A stretch of 44,781 nucleotides of DNA, from the NCBI GenBank assembly GCA_018266075.1, contig JAFEBB010000060.1, positions 1 through 44,781 of the forward strand, read 5' to 3'. How positions within the stretch are numbered: the stretch's first letter is position 1; every line of letters begins with the position of its first letter. Below the pieces are notes generated by a model. That model did no database searches. It saw nothing but the letters and a program-made list of their open reading frames with translations, and was not told where the DNA came from. A program made the translations under genes and the position numbers. Shown here one piece after another: positions 1 through 8,098 of the stretch. Origin of the DNA: Deltaproteobacteria bacterium. GTDB taxonomy: Bacteria > Myxococcota > Myxococcia > Myxococcales > SZAS-1.

Positions 1-59
1 CGAGGCCCATCTTGGCCTCAGCAAGGTGTCTCAAGAAATCGTGACGCGGGGGAGCGGCG

Positions 60-341
60 TTGTCGACGCATCCCGACGTGTTTTGCCCGCACGGCCGCCA
101 CGTGTACTCGCTCGCAGGGGCGAAGATCGATTTCTCGCCGGAGTCCGCGTGGCTTGAATCCAAGTGCGCGAATGGGCCCATCCTTCTGGACGCACTACGA
201 ACGGCGGCCGCCGCGGACGGCATGGACGCACGTCGGCTTCAGGCGGTCGCGTCGCTCGACCCCGACCTCGAGTTCCTTCAAGCGAACGCTTACCGGGAGG
301 CGCAGGTGCGGTTGAAAGCCGACGACGGGCAGGCTGCGTAG
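60..341 (+). CDS. hypothetical protein, 93 aa
   Basis: I do not recognise this family. The likely start is TTG at 60: an in-frame stop lies at 42-44 and a GGGGGAG ribosome-binding site sits at 48-53. The product is a small soluble acidic-to-neutral protein. It has a Cys/His pair near the N-terminus (FCPHGRH) and a helical, Ala/Leu-rich second half, with no signal peptide or membrane segment. It is the first readable gene of the putative island and is separated from the next one (637) by about 295 bases with no convincing gene. Start and reality are both moderately certain. Confidence 0.5.
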   Translation: MSTHPDVFCPHGRHVYSLAGAKIDFSPESAWLESKCANGPILLDALRTAAAADGMDARRLQAVASLDPDLEFLQANAYREAQVRLKADDGQAA

Positions 342-636
342 AGAATCCCAAGGCTCATCGGGATGAGGCAGCCGGCCGGTGAGTCAAACGACTATCCCAT
401 TGCGCCGAACCTGGGCTGCTCGAGTCATTGCGAGCATCGAACGCCAAGTTGAGCACTTGTGTGGTGCGGCCCGCAGACCCCGCCGACAACCGCCCCGAAA
501 TGTTGCGGGCTGCACCTGCCCGACCGCCCCACAATCTGAAGTAGTGGAAGAGGACAGTTGGTGAGCACGGGAGCGTGCAGCTGTCAGCGCGCGCAGGCGC
601 TCGCGCTCTTCAGGTTCGAGACCCCTCGGAGGACGC

Positions 637-1476
637 ATGAAATCTGGCGACCATATCCGAGTGTCCCGCGGCCTCTACACCCATCACGGCATCGCAACCC
701 ATCACGGCATCGCATCGGCGGCAGACCGGGTGATCCACTACACAGGCGAACTGGCCAGGAAGGCCAACGCCGCAGTGGCGGAGACGAGCCTTGAGGACTT
801 CGCGGCAGGAGGTGTGGTCGAGGTTGTCCGGTACGCCAGGTCTTCGTCCGTCGATGAGGTGTTCCGCCGCGCCCGGAGCCGCCTCGGGGAAACGCAGTAC
901 GACCTCATCTGGAGCAACCGCGAGCACTTCGCTCGGTGGTGCAAGACAGGTGTGCACCAGAGCGAGCATGTGCGGAACACGAGCTCCACGGTCGGCGGGA
1001 CGGTGGGCGCTGGGGCGGCGACGGCGGGGAATCTCAGCGCAGTGAGCGCGCTTGGGGCGGTGGCGGGGTTGAGTGGGCCGGGGGTGATGTCGGGGCTGGC
1101 GACGGTTGGCGGTGTGGTGGGGGGTGGGGCCGTCGCCGGCCTCGGCGTGCTCGCCGCGGCCCCCGCAGTCGTCTCCACTGTCGCGATGCGACGGGTCCTC
1201 GCAGACGACTCGACGCTTCCTCAGGCCGAGCGCGATGCCCGCCAGGCCGGACGCGCAGCCACCGTCGTCGGTGGAGCCGCAGGAACGGCTGGCTCGATCG
1301 CGGCAGTCGCTACCCTCGGTGTACCTGGCCTCAGCGCGGTCGGGATCACCACGGGGCTCGCTTCAATTGGAAGCATGGTCGGGGGCGGAATGGTTGCGGG
1401 CGCAGCACTGACGATCGCCGCACCGGCGGCAGCGGCGGCCGCGGTCGGGTACGTGATCTATCGACTCTTCAAGTAG
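637..1476 (+). CDS. LRAT-domain (NlpC/P60 fold) protein with altered active site
   Basis: The N-terminal ~105 residues match the lecithin-retinol-acyltransferase fold, a circularly permuted papain-like fold used for acyl transfer or amide/ester cleavage. Visible landmarks are GDHIRV at 4-9, the catalytic-His motif THHGI at 15-19, VIHYTG at 32-37, and the terminal N-x-EHFARWC motif at 94-102. Two oddities are directly visible. The His motif is duplicated in tandem (15-19 and 21-25). The nucleophilic Cys of the usual N-C-E-H-F motif is Arg95 (codon CGC, 919-921). Residues 115-279 are Gly/Ala-rich with several hydrophobic stretches and few charges, probably membrane-inserting. ATG follows a GGAGG at 628-632. 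Family knowledge says Cys is needed for catalysis, so I infer a pseudoenzyme or a recently inactivated enzyme. Confidence 0.82.
   Translation: MKSGDHIRVSRGLYTHHGIATHHGIASAADRVIHYTGELARKANAAVAETSLEDFAAGGVVEVVRYARSSSVDEVFRRARSRLGETQYDLIWSNREHFARWCKTGVHQSEHVRNTSSTVGGTVGAGAATAGNLSAVSALGAVAGLSGPGVMSGLATVGGVVGGGAVAGLGVLAAAPAVVSTVAMRRVLADDSTLPQAERDARQAGRAATVVGGAAGTAGSIAAVATLGVPGLSAVGITTGLASIGSMVGGGMVAGAALTIAAPAAAAAAVGYVIYRLFK
679..714 (+). repeat. perfect 18-base in-frame tandem duplication
   Basis: The unit ACCCATCACGGCATCGCA occurs twice with no mismatch (679-696 and 697-714). It duplicates the six residues T-H-H-G-I-A that carry the catalytic His of the LRAT fold. Perfect identity suggests a recent event. 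Confidence 0.95.
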
Positions 1477-1524
1477 CTCGCGCCCGATCACTCGAGCTTC
1501 GAATCCACGACCTCGGAGGATTGG

Positions 1525-1547
1525 ACCGCTCCAGATCTCGGAGCGGT
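1525..1547. terminator. hairpin between LRAT-like and lipoprotein genes
   Basis: ACCGCTCC (1525-1532) and GGAGCGGT (1540-1547) form a perfect 8-bp stem with a 7-base loop, 49 bases after the stop of the LRAT-like gene. There is only a weak T-rich tail (GTTTCATCGTTT), so it may be an inefficient terminator or an mRNA-end structure. Confidence 0.45.
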
Positions 1548-1598
1548 GACGTTTCATCGTTTGGGGCGGCCACGAGAGGGCCGTGCCGGAGGGGATTC

Positions 1599-3122
1599 AT
1601 GGTGGTGCTGAGCGGGGGCGGGACCAACAACAACAGGCTCCTCGGGCGATCCAATGCCCGGAAGTGCATGCCTCATGGTGGTATCGCCATCGTCCTCTTC
1701 CTGGGACCACTCGCACCCCTCGTGGTCGGTTGCGTTACGGTGCACGAGACTTCGACGACCCACGACACCTCCGTGCGGACCGAGCGCTCCCTCGAGCCCA
1801 TCGAAGGGACCGCTCACTTGCGGGTCGGGGCGACGGCAAGCGGTACCACCGCGGCCTTCTCAGCGACGAAGCTCCAGCGCTGCAACGAGACAGCAATCCC
1901 GGTGGTGCACAGGACCGAGATGGTGAAGCGAGACACAAAGGGAAGTCTCTTCGTGGCTCCGCTGCTTGGGACCATCCTGGTCGGGACCGGGCTCTACTCG
2001 TACTTCGACGCCGATGGGCTTGCGAGCACGCCCGACGCTCAGGGCAACACAGGCGATCCAAACGACTACCGCGGCCTTGGATTGGCGATGGTAGGTGCCG
2101 GAGCGGTGGCGTTCGCCATTGCGGCGGTCGACCTCTACAGAACGCGCGATTCGGAGTTCGACCGAGGCGAGGTCCAACTCGAGCCGGACATCACTGAAAG
2201 AGAATGCCCCGCGCAGCCGGTATCCGGCAACGCCAAGCTGATCCTCGGGGCAGCAGGAATTCCCCTTGTCTTCGATGACAGGGGCCACGCATCAGTGAGT
2301 CTCGAAAACCTGGGCGTGGCAGACCTTCCGAGCGCGAGCCCGTGGAAGGTCAACCTCGAGGGTTCGGAAGCCGCAGTCTCCTGGAAGGAGGAAGAGCTCG
2401 CCTCGCTCGTCGCAGCTCTGCGCGCCAATCCGTCCTCACGCTTGGCAAGGGAAGAGACCGCCCAGGCCGCCGCCGCCAAGGCGGAGCGGGGACACCGGTT
2501 GACGGCGCTCACTGCAGCCTTCTCGAAGCAGCTGGCCGATGGGGACTTCCCCAACGCGCGGCGGTCGCTCACGGAGTTGGCAGACCTCGGCGTCGCGGTG
2601 GACGCGGACCGGAAAAGAGTCGACGACGCGGAGGCGGACGCGCGGCAGGCAAGTTGCCAGAAGGCGGCGCGCGCCTCCAAGCCGCTCCTCCACTCATCCA
2701 AGGCGGATGCTGTCGAATCCGGATTGAGCGCGCTTCGAACCTCCTGCCGGTTCGACGGCAATCCGCTCCAACCTCTGCAGAACGCCGATGGCGAGGAAGC
2801 AGCGAAGCTCGACGACGCACTACAGGAGCGCGCCGCAACGCTACGAGCTCAGGAGAAGCTTCGCACCTGGCGGACCTTCGCCGCGAAGTGCCAACGCACC
2901 GAGCGGGACCTCACCGCGCTCGACGGCGTGCGCAACTGCAATGCGACCTGTACCCGCGCGCGCACGAAGATCGAAGCGGATTGGCAGGCCTTGCAAGAGG
3001 CCGACATCCCCGACCTGCCTGAACGTACGCCAGAGGCGATCCAGGCTGTCGACCTGTGCGAGCGCTCCCACTGCCCCAACTGTCCTGTCGGTCCGATGGA
3101 GGAGAACCATGCGTCAGAGTGA
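1599..3122 (+). CDS. putative lipoprotein with long helical C-terminal region
   Basis: Family not recognised. Start ATG 1599 has a GGAGGGG site at 1588-1594; a second in-frame ATG at 1668 would give a textbook lipoprotein signal. The hydrophobic stretch IAIVLFLGPLAPLVVGC ends in a lipobox-like LVVGC (Cys at about residue 45 from 1599, residue 22 from 1668). It is followed by a Thr/Ser-rich segment, two further hydrophobic stretches (around LFVAPLLGTILVGTGLY and GLAMVGAGAVAFAIAAVDLY), then about 250 residues of Ala/Glu/Lys/Arg-rich predicted helix with regularly spaced Cys. The arrangement suggests an envelope protein with a periplasmic coiled region. Its 3' end overlaps the next gene by 14 bases, so the two are translationally linked. 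Confidence 0.68.
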   Translation: MVVLSGGGTNNNRLLGRSNARKCMPHGGIAIVLFLGPLAPLVVGCVTVHETSTTHDTSVRTERSLEPIEGTAHLRVGATASGTTAAFSATKLQRCNETAIPVVHRTEMVKRDTKGSLFVAPLLGTILVGTGLYSYFDADGLASTPDAQGNTGDPNDYRGLGLAMVGAGAVAFAIAAVDLYRTRDSEFDRGEVQLEPDITERECPAQPVSGNAKLILGAAGIPLVFDDRGHASVSLENLGVADLPSASPWKVNLEGSEAAVSWKEEELASLVAALRANPSSRLAREETAQAAAAKAERGHRLTALTAAFSKQLADGDFPNARRSLTELADLGVAVDADRKRVDDAEADARQASCQKAARASKPLLHSSKADAVESGLSALRTSCRFDGNPLQPLQNADGEEAAKLDDALQERAATLRAQEKLRTWRTFAAKCQRTERDLTALDGVRNCNATCTRARTKIEADWQALQEADIPDLPERTPEAIQAVDLCERSHCPNCPVGPMEENHASE

Positions 3123-3951
3123 AGCCAACAACCACTGGATCGAGTCTTGGATACTTCGAGCCGGACGATGGTTCTGTACGGTGATCGGCGCTCTGGCGAT
3201 CGCCTCGCTGGTCCTTGGCTCTGTCGCACTTGTGGTGGCAGCCGGCTACTTCCTCCTTGCCCACCCGACCAAGCCCGCGCTTCCGCCGGAGCCGCCGGCT
3301 GCCGCTCCCGTCTCAATCGAAGACGCGAAGCGACTCGTCAAGGCCGAGCTCGCCTTCTCGGACGCTCCGGGGCAACGCGTCCCCGAGTTGTCTGAAGAAG
3401 ACATCGCACGCGCGACCCCTCTCCGGGAGCTCTTTCCCACGACGAACTACACATGGGACGACGTCCTTGAGGACTATTGCCACACGCCAACCTCCTACGG
3501 CTGCCTGGAGCGCGGTCAACGAGTGACCCGGCGCGGAGTAGGCCGCTTCATCGCCTATGTGCTGACCCTGGTAGACGAAGACGAGCGCGAGCATTCGATA
3601 TCCGAGCTCAAGCGGCTCCTTCCCGGCGTCGCTGCGGCGGAGCGCGCGAACCTGGTTATCCCAATCCTGTCCGCGGAGCGTGATCGTTCCATCGCCGCAA
3701 AGAAGCAGCAAGACGCCCACCAGGAACAGGTCGCACAAATCGAGCGTGCCTATAACGAAGCCGTATCTGACCACCGAAGCACGGCTGGATTCATTGCAAT
3801 GCTTGGAGCGGGCGGGGTTGCCTCCGGCGTCTCGGCCATGCTCAGCATCTGCCTTGTCGTGGCGATACTGGCCATCGAGCGGCATCTGAGGACCGCGACG
3901 ACTGCCGTCGAGGCACGCCCGGCCACATGGAGCGGTGGGCCTGTGACGTAG
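3109..3951 (+). CDS. inner-membrane protein, two membrane segments
   Basis: Family not recognised. The start ATG at 3109 lies inside the end of the upstream lipoprotein gene and is preceded by GGAGGAG (3098-3104), so the pair forms an operon with coupled translation. The 280-aa product has an N-terminal membrane segment (about 24-48), a Pro/Ala-rich stretch (LPPEPPAAAP), a middle domain with many Glu/Asp/Arg, a Lys/Gln-rich helix (KKQQDAHQEQVAQ), and a second membrane segment near 222-248. The central ~170 residues would be periplasmic or cytoplasmic depending on topology. Partnership with the upstream lipoprotein is inferred from the overlap only. Confidence 0.68.
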   Translation: MRQSEANNHWIESWILRAGRWFCTVIGALAIASLVLGSVALVVAAGYFLLAHPTKPALPPEPPAAAPVSIEDAKRLVKAELAFSDAPGQRVPELSEEDIARATPLRELFPTTNYTWDDVLEDYCHTPTSYGCLERGQRVTRRGVGRFIAYVLTLVDEDEREHSISELKRLLPGVAAAERANLVIPILSAERDRSIAAKKQQDAHQEQVAQIERAYNEAVSDHRSTAGFIAMLGAGGVASGVSAMLSICLVVAILAIERHLRTATTAVEARPATWSGGPVT

Positions 3952-4027
3952 GCGGACGATGAGGATGGCGCGCGGAGCTGTCAGAGACGTGCGCCCCACA
4001 CGCTCCTATCAACGAAACGGAGGAGTC

Positions 4028-4528
4028 ATGCCCCACAAGCCTTCGACGAAAACGCGACGCCGGCGATCGAGTCCGGCATTCGCCTCCATTTTCCCGAAGG
4101 CTGGCCACTTCTCGACCAAGGCCGGCGTGCCGGCCTGGCGTGTACGAGGGAGCGGCGTGAATGGGTCGCCGCTTGAGGCCCCGAACACTGCCCGGATTGC
4201 GGAGCTCCTGGCCAGCTCCGGGCTGCAGGTGACTCCAACGTGCATCATGGGGATGTGCTGTGCCGACCAGTACAACCTCGACGTCGAGTTCCTGGACGGC
4301 GGACTGCAGGCCGTCACAGGGAACTATCTCTTCAATGAGAAGGGTGCCTGGGTGTTTGGGGCTCGAGCTGTACTTTACGTCGCGCTTCGGATGGGGCTCC
4401 GGGTACCTGATGCGTTTCGGTTGGAGCATGGCCTGGTAGGGGTCGACCTGGGCGAACTTGAGGCGGCTCTGCCCCGTCGGCAAGCGGCATCACAGGATGC
4501 CGAGCCCGGCCAGACGAATGACGCTTGA
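4028..4528 (+). CDS. hypothetical protein, 166 aa
   Basis: Not recognised. I chose ATG 4028 because GGAGGAG stands at 4019-4025; an upstream in-frame ATG at 3959 has no such site. The N-terminus is very basic (PHKPSTKTRRRRS), which could bind nucleic acid or be disordered. The middle has IAELLASSGLQVTPTCIMGMCCADQYNLDVEFLDGG, with three Cys, an alpha/beta-looking pattern and no membrane segment. The sequence GCTGTCAG lies 44 bases upstream (3977-3984), as it does near three other genes of this region. Confidence 0.6.
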   Translation: MPHKPSTKTRRRRSSPAFASIFPKAGHFSTKAGVPAWRVRGSGVNGSPLEAPNTARIAELLASSGLQVTPTCIMGMCCADQYNLDVEFLDGGLQAVTGNYLFNEKGAWVFGARAVLYVALRMGLRVPDAFRLEHGLVGVDLGELEAALPRRQAASQDAEPGQTNDA

Positions 4529-4845
4529 GTTGGCAACGTCAACCCTTCAATCACCATCTCGTTTAGGGCTGAAAGCATCAATTCATCAAGACGGAGCGAG
4601 GGCCACGGCCTTGAGACCTCCGGCCAACCGACCAGCGGCTTCTCCCGCTTGCACGGTGGCAAAACCGTGGTGATGAGGCCGCTATGGTCAATCTTTTCCG
4701 ACTCTTCGCATATCTTCTGCCGCTCTGCCGAGCTCCTTCCGGCTGACCGGTGGCGAGCTGTCAGTGTCTTCGCTTCCAAGGCATCAATCCGTTGAACCCA
4801 TTGATGCCGCGTGGTCACGCGGCCGGTTGAAACAGGAGTGTTCCC
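4529..4845. promoter_or_regulatory. 317-base intergenic stretch with an inverted repeat before the TPR gene
   Basis: I see no convincing gene here. AGCTGTCAG occurs at 4756-4764. A near-perfect palindrome, GCCGCGTG-GT-CACGCGGC (4806-4823), stands 22 bases before the ATG of the next gene and just ahead of its AGGAG ribosome-binding site. It could be an operator or an mRNA hairpin that limits translation. A minus-strand reading (4818 leftwards) is open but runs into the coding strand of the previous gene and shows no family features. Confidence 0.45.
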
Positions 4846-5448
4846 ATGCGCGATCGCAACGCGACACTCTCGAAGATGCGCGAGCGCCTCGAAGCCGCCC
4901 AGGGGCTGGTGAACCGCAACGAGTATTCGGAGGCACGGGCAGAGTTCGTGAAGCTCGCCACGGAGCTCCAGCAGCTTGGCCTTCGCTCCGCGAACGTCCT
5001 TTGGGGCCTCGCGGTGGTCGCCGACTACCTCGGCGATCCCCGCGAGGCCATCACCCGGGTCGAGGAAGCCCTGGAGCTCGATCCGCTTGCTGTGTCCATC
5101 GCGAATTCAAAGGGGATCATCTTGAACCGCATCCGCTCCATGCTCTCCGACGTGACCCGGGCTCCCGATGATCCCACTACTCCTTCGCTGTACGAACTGC
5201 TGCTGGAACGTGGGGAGGCCGATGTCGACGCGCACCTCGCAATGGCACGGTTCTACAAGCACGCTGGCCATCATGCGGATGCGCTGCGCGTTCTCTCGGC
5301 ACTGACAACCCTCTACCCGCGCGCAGTGGAAGCTTGGGTGGCAATCGAGGAGGCAGCTCGTGCCGCTGGCAACAGTCACCTCGCCGAAGAGGCCGCTATC
5401 CAGGTGAAGCTGCTGGGTGCCTCTCTTGGCAAGGGCGCTCAGGCGTAG
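4846..5448 (+). CDS. TPR-repeat protein (paralogue of the gene at 6177)
   Basis: The 200-aa soluble protein is built of helical hairpins with tetratricopeptide-type spacing: an N-terminal pair (AQGLVNRNEYSEARAEFVKL), VLWGLAVVADYLGDPREAITRVEEALELDP, then HLAMARFYKHAGHHADALRVLSALTTLYPRAVEAW. TPR domains hold protein partners, so an adaptor or chaperone-like role is inferred. Start ATG 4846 follows AGGAG at 4834-4838. N- and C-termini align with the second TPR protein at 6177 (for example RVLSALTTLYPRAVEAW against RVLEAILTLAPRSRAAW), so the two are diverged duplicates flanking an unknown gene. No signal peptide is present. Confidence 0.75.
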   Translation: MRDRNATLSKMRERLEAAQGLVNRNEYSEARAEFVKLATELQQLGLRSANVLWGLAVVADYLGDPREAITRVEEALELDPLAVSIANSKGIILNRIRSMLSDVTRAPDDPTTPSLYELLLERGEADVDAHLAMARFYKHAGHHADALRVLSALTTLYPRAVEAWVAIEEAARAAGNSHLAEEAAIQVKLLGASLGKGAQA

Positions 5449-5483
5449 CTTCTTGACTGGCTCGCGACGTGGAGGGCCAACCC

Positions 5484-6074
5484 ATGGACATGGATATCGA
5501 CCTCGACGCGTACCGCCACCAGTTCGCTGACCGGCTGAGTGACTTCAAGTTGTTGTTCGGAGAGTACGGCGTCGACTTCTATGGCGTTCCGCAACTGCGG
5601 GGGATCATCGAGGCGCTCCCCGCGGCCGACCGCTTTCGATTCGTAGCTCTCATGTTTCTCGACGCGCTATTCGAATCTGCGCTTCACGAGAAGGCGACAC
5701 CCGGAGTCGATTCGCACAAACTGGTTGATCGACCGGCGTTCATCATAAACACGTACAACGTGCTCTTGATGCCTTCGGAAAACATTTCACATCGGCACCC
5801 ACAGGTTCTGCTCGGGCTGATTGGGCAGTGGCGGCCGGCCCACCTCGACGCGCTCGCACTGACGACGCGCGCGTATGTGGGGGTTCTGATCGATCGGCTC
5901 CCAAGGGCGGCGGGGCTCGAGGAACTCTTCCGTGCTCGGGTGGCGGAAATCTCTCAGGACCCCGATTTGCTCGAGACGAGTTTCGATCCTGTAGGTCTCC
6001 ATATCGCGGAAACCGTTCGAGACACCTACTTGGAGGCCCTGCGGGCATCGGCGACTGCCGTCTCGTCAAGGTGA
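5484..6074 (+). CDS. hypothetical protein, 196 aa, between two TPR genes
   Basis: Not recognised. ATG 5484 is chosen because GGAGG lies at 5471-5475 with 8-base spacing; a GTG at 5469 overlaps that site. The N-terminus is acidic (MDMDIDLDAYR). The rest is a mostly helical, soluble protein with aromatic clusters (FKLLFGEYGVDFYGVPQL; RFRFVALMFLDALFESALHE) and a C-terminal helix rich in Leu/Ala. There is no catalytic motif that I can name. Position between two TPR paralogues, in the same direction with 35- and 102-base gaps, suggests a client or partner of the TPR proteins. Confidence 0.65.
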   Translation: MDMDIDLDAYRHQFADRLSDFKLLFGEYGVDFYGVPQLRGIIEALPAADRFRFVALMFLDALFESALHEKATPGVDSHKLVDRPAFIINTYNVLLMPSENISHRHPQVLLGLIGQWRPAHLDALALTTRAYVGVLIDRLPRAAGLEELFRARVAEISQDPDLLETSFDPVGLHIAETVRDTYLEALRASATAVSSR

Positions 6075-6176
6075 TACCAAAGAGGGTCTATTGTTCCTCT
6101 CCTTTGTACCGTTGCCGCCCGTCTATGTCGCAACTGCAATGTTCTACTGCCCGTACGAAGCACGGAGGCCCAAAGG

Positions 6177-6836
6177 ATGAGCGCCGAAACAGATCGAGAT
6201 GCTGTGAAGGCGCGGCTCAATGAGGCCCGCGCACTACTCGAGGAATCATCCTACGCGGAAGCCGAGTCCCTGCTCGCACCGCTCGACCAGGAGCTCAATC
6301 TGGCTGGCTTTGTCTCGGCTGAGACGGCGTACCTCCGGGCTTGGGTCCGCATGGGTGCGGCGTCCCTTGAGTTCCGCCAAGGAGCAATCGCGGAGGCGTC
6401 CACCCTACTCGGTGACGCCCTGGACCGCGTCAAGACGTCCTTGCGGCTCGATGCCGGGTCCAGCGACGCACAAGCGCTGCAGGAGGCGGTTCGCTCCGAA
6501 TTGTATAAGGCCGTGTCGCATTTCGCGTCACTCGGGCAGGACCGCGATGCCCTCGCCTTCTACGACACGCTCCGCTGCCGCGAGTTTGCTTCTGGCGAAG
6601 AAACCCACGTCACGGCGGCGAGCTGCCTGCACCGACTCGGGCAAATCGACGACGCGCAACGCGTCCTCGAGGCAATCCTCACTCTGGCCCCGCGGAGCCG
6701 GGCGGCGTGGACCGCCCTCAGTGAGGTGGCGAAGAAGATCGGTGATGCGGAGCTCGAGGAATCATGCGAGCTGGAGTTGTCCACCCTTGAGCCTTTCGCG
6801 CTGCCGCGGCTGCTGCCCGAACTGAAAAAGCTATGA
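6177..6836 (+). CDS. TPR-repeat protein (paralogue of the gene at 4846)
   Basis: The 219-aa helical protein has TPR-like hairpins: ARALLEESSYAEAESLLAPLDQEL, YLRAWVRMGAASLEFRQGAIAEASTLLGDALDRV, SHFASLGQDRDALAFYDTL, and CLHRLGQIDDAQRVLEAILTLAPRSRAAW. Start ATG 6177 has GGAGG at 6163-6167. The order of hairpins and the terminal motif match the gene at 4846, with an extra central hairpin. The preceding 102-base gap contains AT-richer sequence and an imperfect inverted repeat (TACCAAAGAG near 6077 and CTCCTTTGTA near 6100). It ends convergently 64 bases from the minus-strand operon starting at 8632. Function beyond protein-protein contact is unknown. Confidence 0.75.
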   Translation: MSAETDRDAVKARLNEARALLEESSYAEAESLLAPLDQELNLAGFVSAETAYLRAWVRMGAASLEFRQGAIAEASTLLGDALDRVKTSLRLDAGSSDAQALQEAVRSELYKAVSHFASLGQDRDALAFYDTLRCREFASGEETHVTAASCLHRLGQIDDAQRVLEAILTLAPRSRAAWTALSEVAKKIGDAELEESCELELSTLEPFALPRLLPELKKL

Positions 6837-6899
6837 AGTATGCCGCACCTGGAGCCTTGCGCGCCCAACCAAGGACGCACAGGCGATGACCACGGATGT

Positions 6900-7733
6900 C
6901 TAGCCTCGTTCGTCTGGTTTCCTGGTCACCCCAAGCTGAAACAAGTGGCTCCACCGCACGAGCACGACAGACTGGGCATATTCGTCGACCCAAATATCAA
7001 GGCCCTCGCGCGTAGCCACGAGCTCCAATCCTGAAACGCGGAGGCCAGAGGTCCGCTCGGCTCCTACCTCTCGTGCTCTTGGGTGTTCTGGGCCCAGCGC
7101 CCACGCAGTGACGATTCGCGCCAATGCAGCACTGGGAGGCAAGTTCCTCCGCGGGTAGCGAAGGAGTCTCAGAGACTGGAGCTCTCTTGGCCCCAGGAAG
7201 GCGGGGCCCGCGTCGTGCTCCGTCGCAGTGACGAGAAGCCCCCGCGCATTGGTCTCGAAGTGCAGCCCACTGCGAACCAGCGGTCCACACTCGTCGCACA
7301 TCGATTGCGCCTCGATCAGGAGCCTCGCGCGAATGACGTCTCCGGCTACCAGAATGCGCCAGGCAATTGCCTTCAGTAGATCGTCAGCATCTGCGCGTCC
7401 CTCGTCCCGCCTGGATACGTCGCAAGAGCTGCCTTCCTCTGGGCCGTGTCTGTCAACGAGGCGCAGTCGGGTCTGACCCGACCGGCGGGCCAACTGTGCA
7501 GCACGAGCAATGGCTTCGCCCTCGAAGAACTGGCCGAAGGCCACCGCCAGGTCCTTCACGTTGGAAGGCGGCGGATCTCCCAGTTCGGCGCGCCGCGGAT
7601 CACCCCGGGCGATTGGATAGATCACGCGCCGCAACAGCTGATCGAGGTCTTCCAGGTCGAGATTCAGATCGAGCTGCTCGAGGTCTGGATGCAGATTCGC
7701 CGAAGCGATGTCGGGTCTCCAGAGGCGGGCCAT
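6900..7733 (-). CDS. hypothetical protein, third gene of the FHA operon
   Basis: Not recognised. The 277-aa protein starts at ATG 7733 with GAGGGAAGG 8 bases upstream; a GTG at 7742 sits directly on that site. The N-terminal third is rich in Leu/Asp (LHPDLEQLDLNLDLEDLDQLLRRVIYPIARGD). The middle has FGQFFEGEAIARAAQLARRSGQTR and a Cys pair (SMCDECGPL) that might bind a metal. The C-terminus is beta-rich (GLRVSGLELVATREGLDIWVDEYAQSVVLVRWSHLFQLGV). It follows the FHA gene by 18 bases, so co-transcription is likely, and FHA-dependent contact with this protein is a reasonable guess. Confidence 0.62.
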   Translation of the reverse strand: MARLWRPDIASANLHPDLEQLDLNLDLEDLDQLLRRVIYPIARGDPRRAELGDPPPSNVKDLAVAFGQFFEGEAIARAAQLARRSGQTRLRLVDRHGPEEGSSCDVSRRDEGRADADDLLKAIAWRILVAGDVIRARLLIEAQSMCDECGPLVRSGLHFETNARGLLVTATEHDAGPAFLGPRELQSLRLLRYPRRNLPPSAALARIVTAWALGPEHPRAREVGAERTSGLRVSGLELVATREGLDIWVDEYAQSVVLVRWSHLFQLGVTRKPDERG

Positions 7734-7751
7734 CCCAAGCACCTTCCCTCT

Positions 7752-8090
7752 TCAGGCCGCTGCAGCGGAACGAGGCTGATAGCGAAGGAAGAGCCCTCCG
7801 CATTCCAACTGCGTGCCTCCGACGAGCCGCCCGGCCTGCACCTCTCGACCGCCCACGGTGATGCCGTTCGTACTGGCGAGGTCCAGCGCCCAGAGCTCAC
7901 CATCCCTGACCACCAACAGAGCGTGGACGCGCGACATCCGCCCGAGTCCTCGACTCGAGAGATTGCAGCGGGCATAGCGGCCCACGAGGATCCCTTCGCT
8001 CAGGAGCGACCAGGTCACCGGTAGCCGCTCCCTGCCTTCCATCTCCTCAGTCTCAACCTCGAGATGGCCACAAACGAGATCCCGGCCCAC
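7752..8090 (-). CDS. FHA-domain protein, 112 aa
   Basis: FHA domains bind phosphothreonine peptides. Here the canonical landmarks are present: ILVGRYARCNL (Gly-Arg), MSRVHALL (Ser-Arg-x-His) and LDLASTNGITVGG (the Asn-Gly loop). The reading is open far upstream of this domain, but in the zone 8100-8200 the other frame has better third-position GC. I therefore start this gene at GTG 8090, with AGGTGA overlapping the stop of the upstream gene (8099-8101). This gives a stand-alone FHA module, coupled to the upstream gene. The alternative is a single tandem-FHA gene broken by a frameshift near 8170-8200. Confidence 0.65.
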   Translation of the reverse strand: MGRDLVCGHLEVETEEMEGRERLPVTWSLLSEGILVGRYARCNLSSRGLGRMSRVHALLVVRDGELWALDLASTNGITVGGREVQAGRLVGGTQLECGGLFLRYQPRSAAAA

Positions 8091-8098
8091 CTCATCAC

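Noticed and set aside
379-564. 61-codon plus-strand reading starting GTG
   Set aside because: No ribosome-binding site, Arg/Pro-rich random-looking composition and no family features; treated as non-coding gap before the LRAT-like gene.
600-625. GGTTCGAGACCCC resembling a tRNA T-arm, possible second att site
   Set aside because: No cloverleaf can be formed around it and it does not match the tRNA-Glu 3' sequence near the integrase.
1496-1510. CTTCGAATCC resembling a tRNA T-loop
   Set aside because: Too short, and no acceptor or anticodon arm; not a copy of the tRNA-Glu end.
936-1598. Upstream extension of the 1599 lipoprotein reading
   Set aside because: It overlaps the LRAT-like gene in another frame and is Arg/Gly-rich; the ribosome-binding site and signal place the start at 1599 (or 1668).
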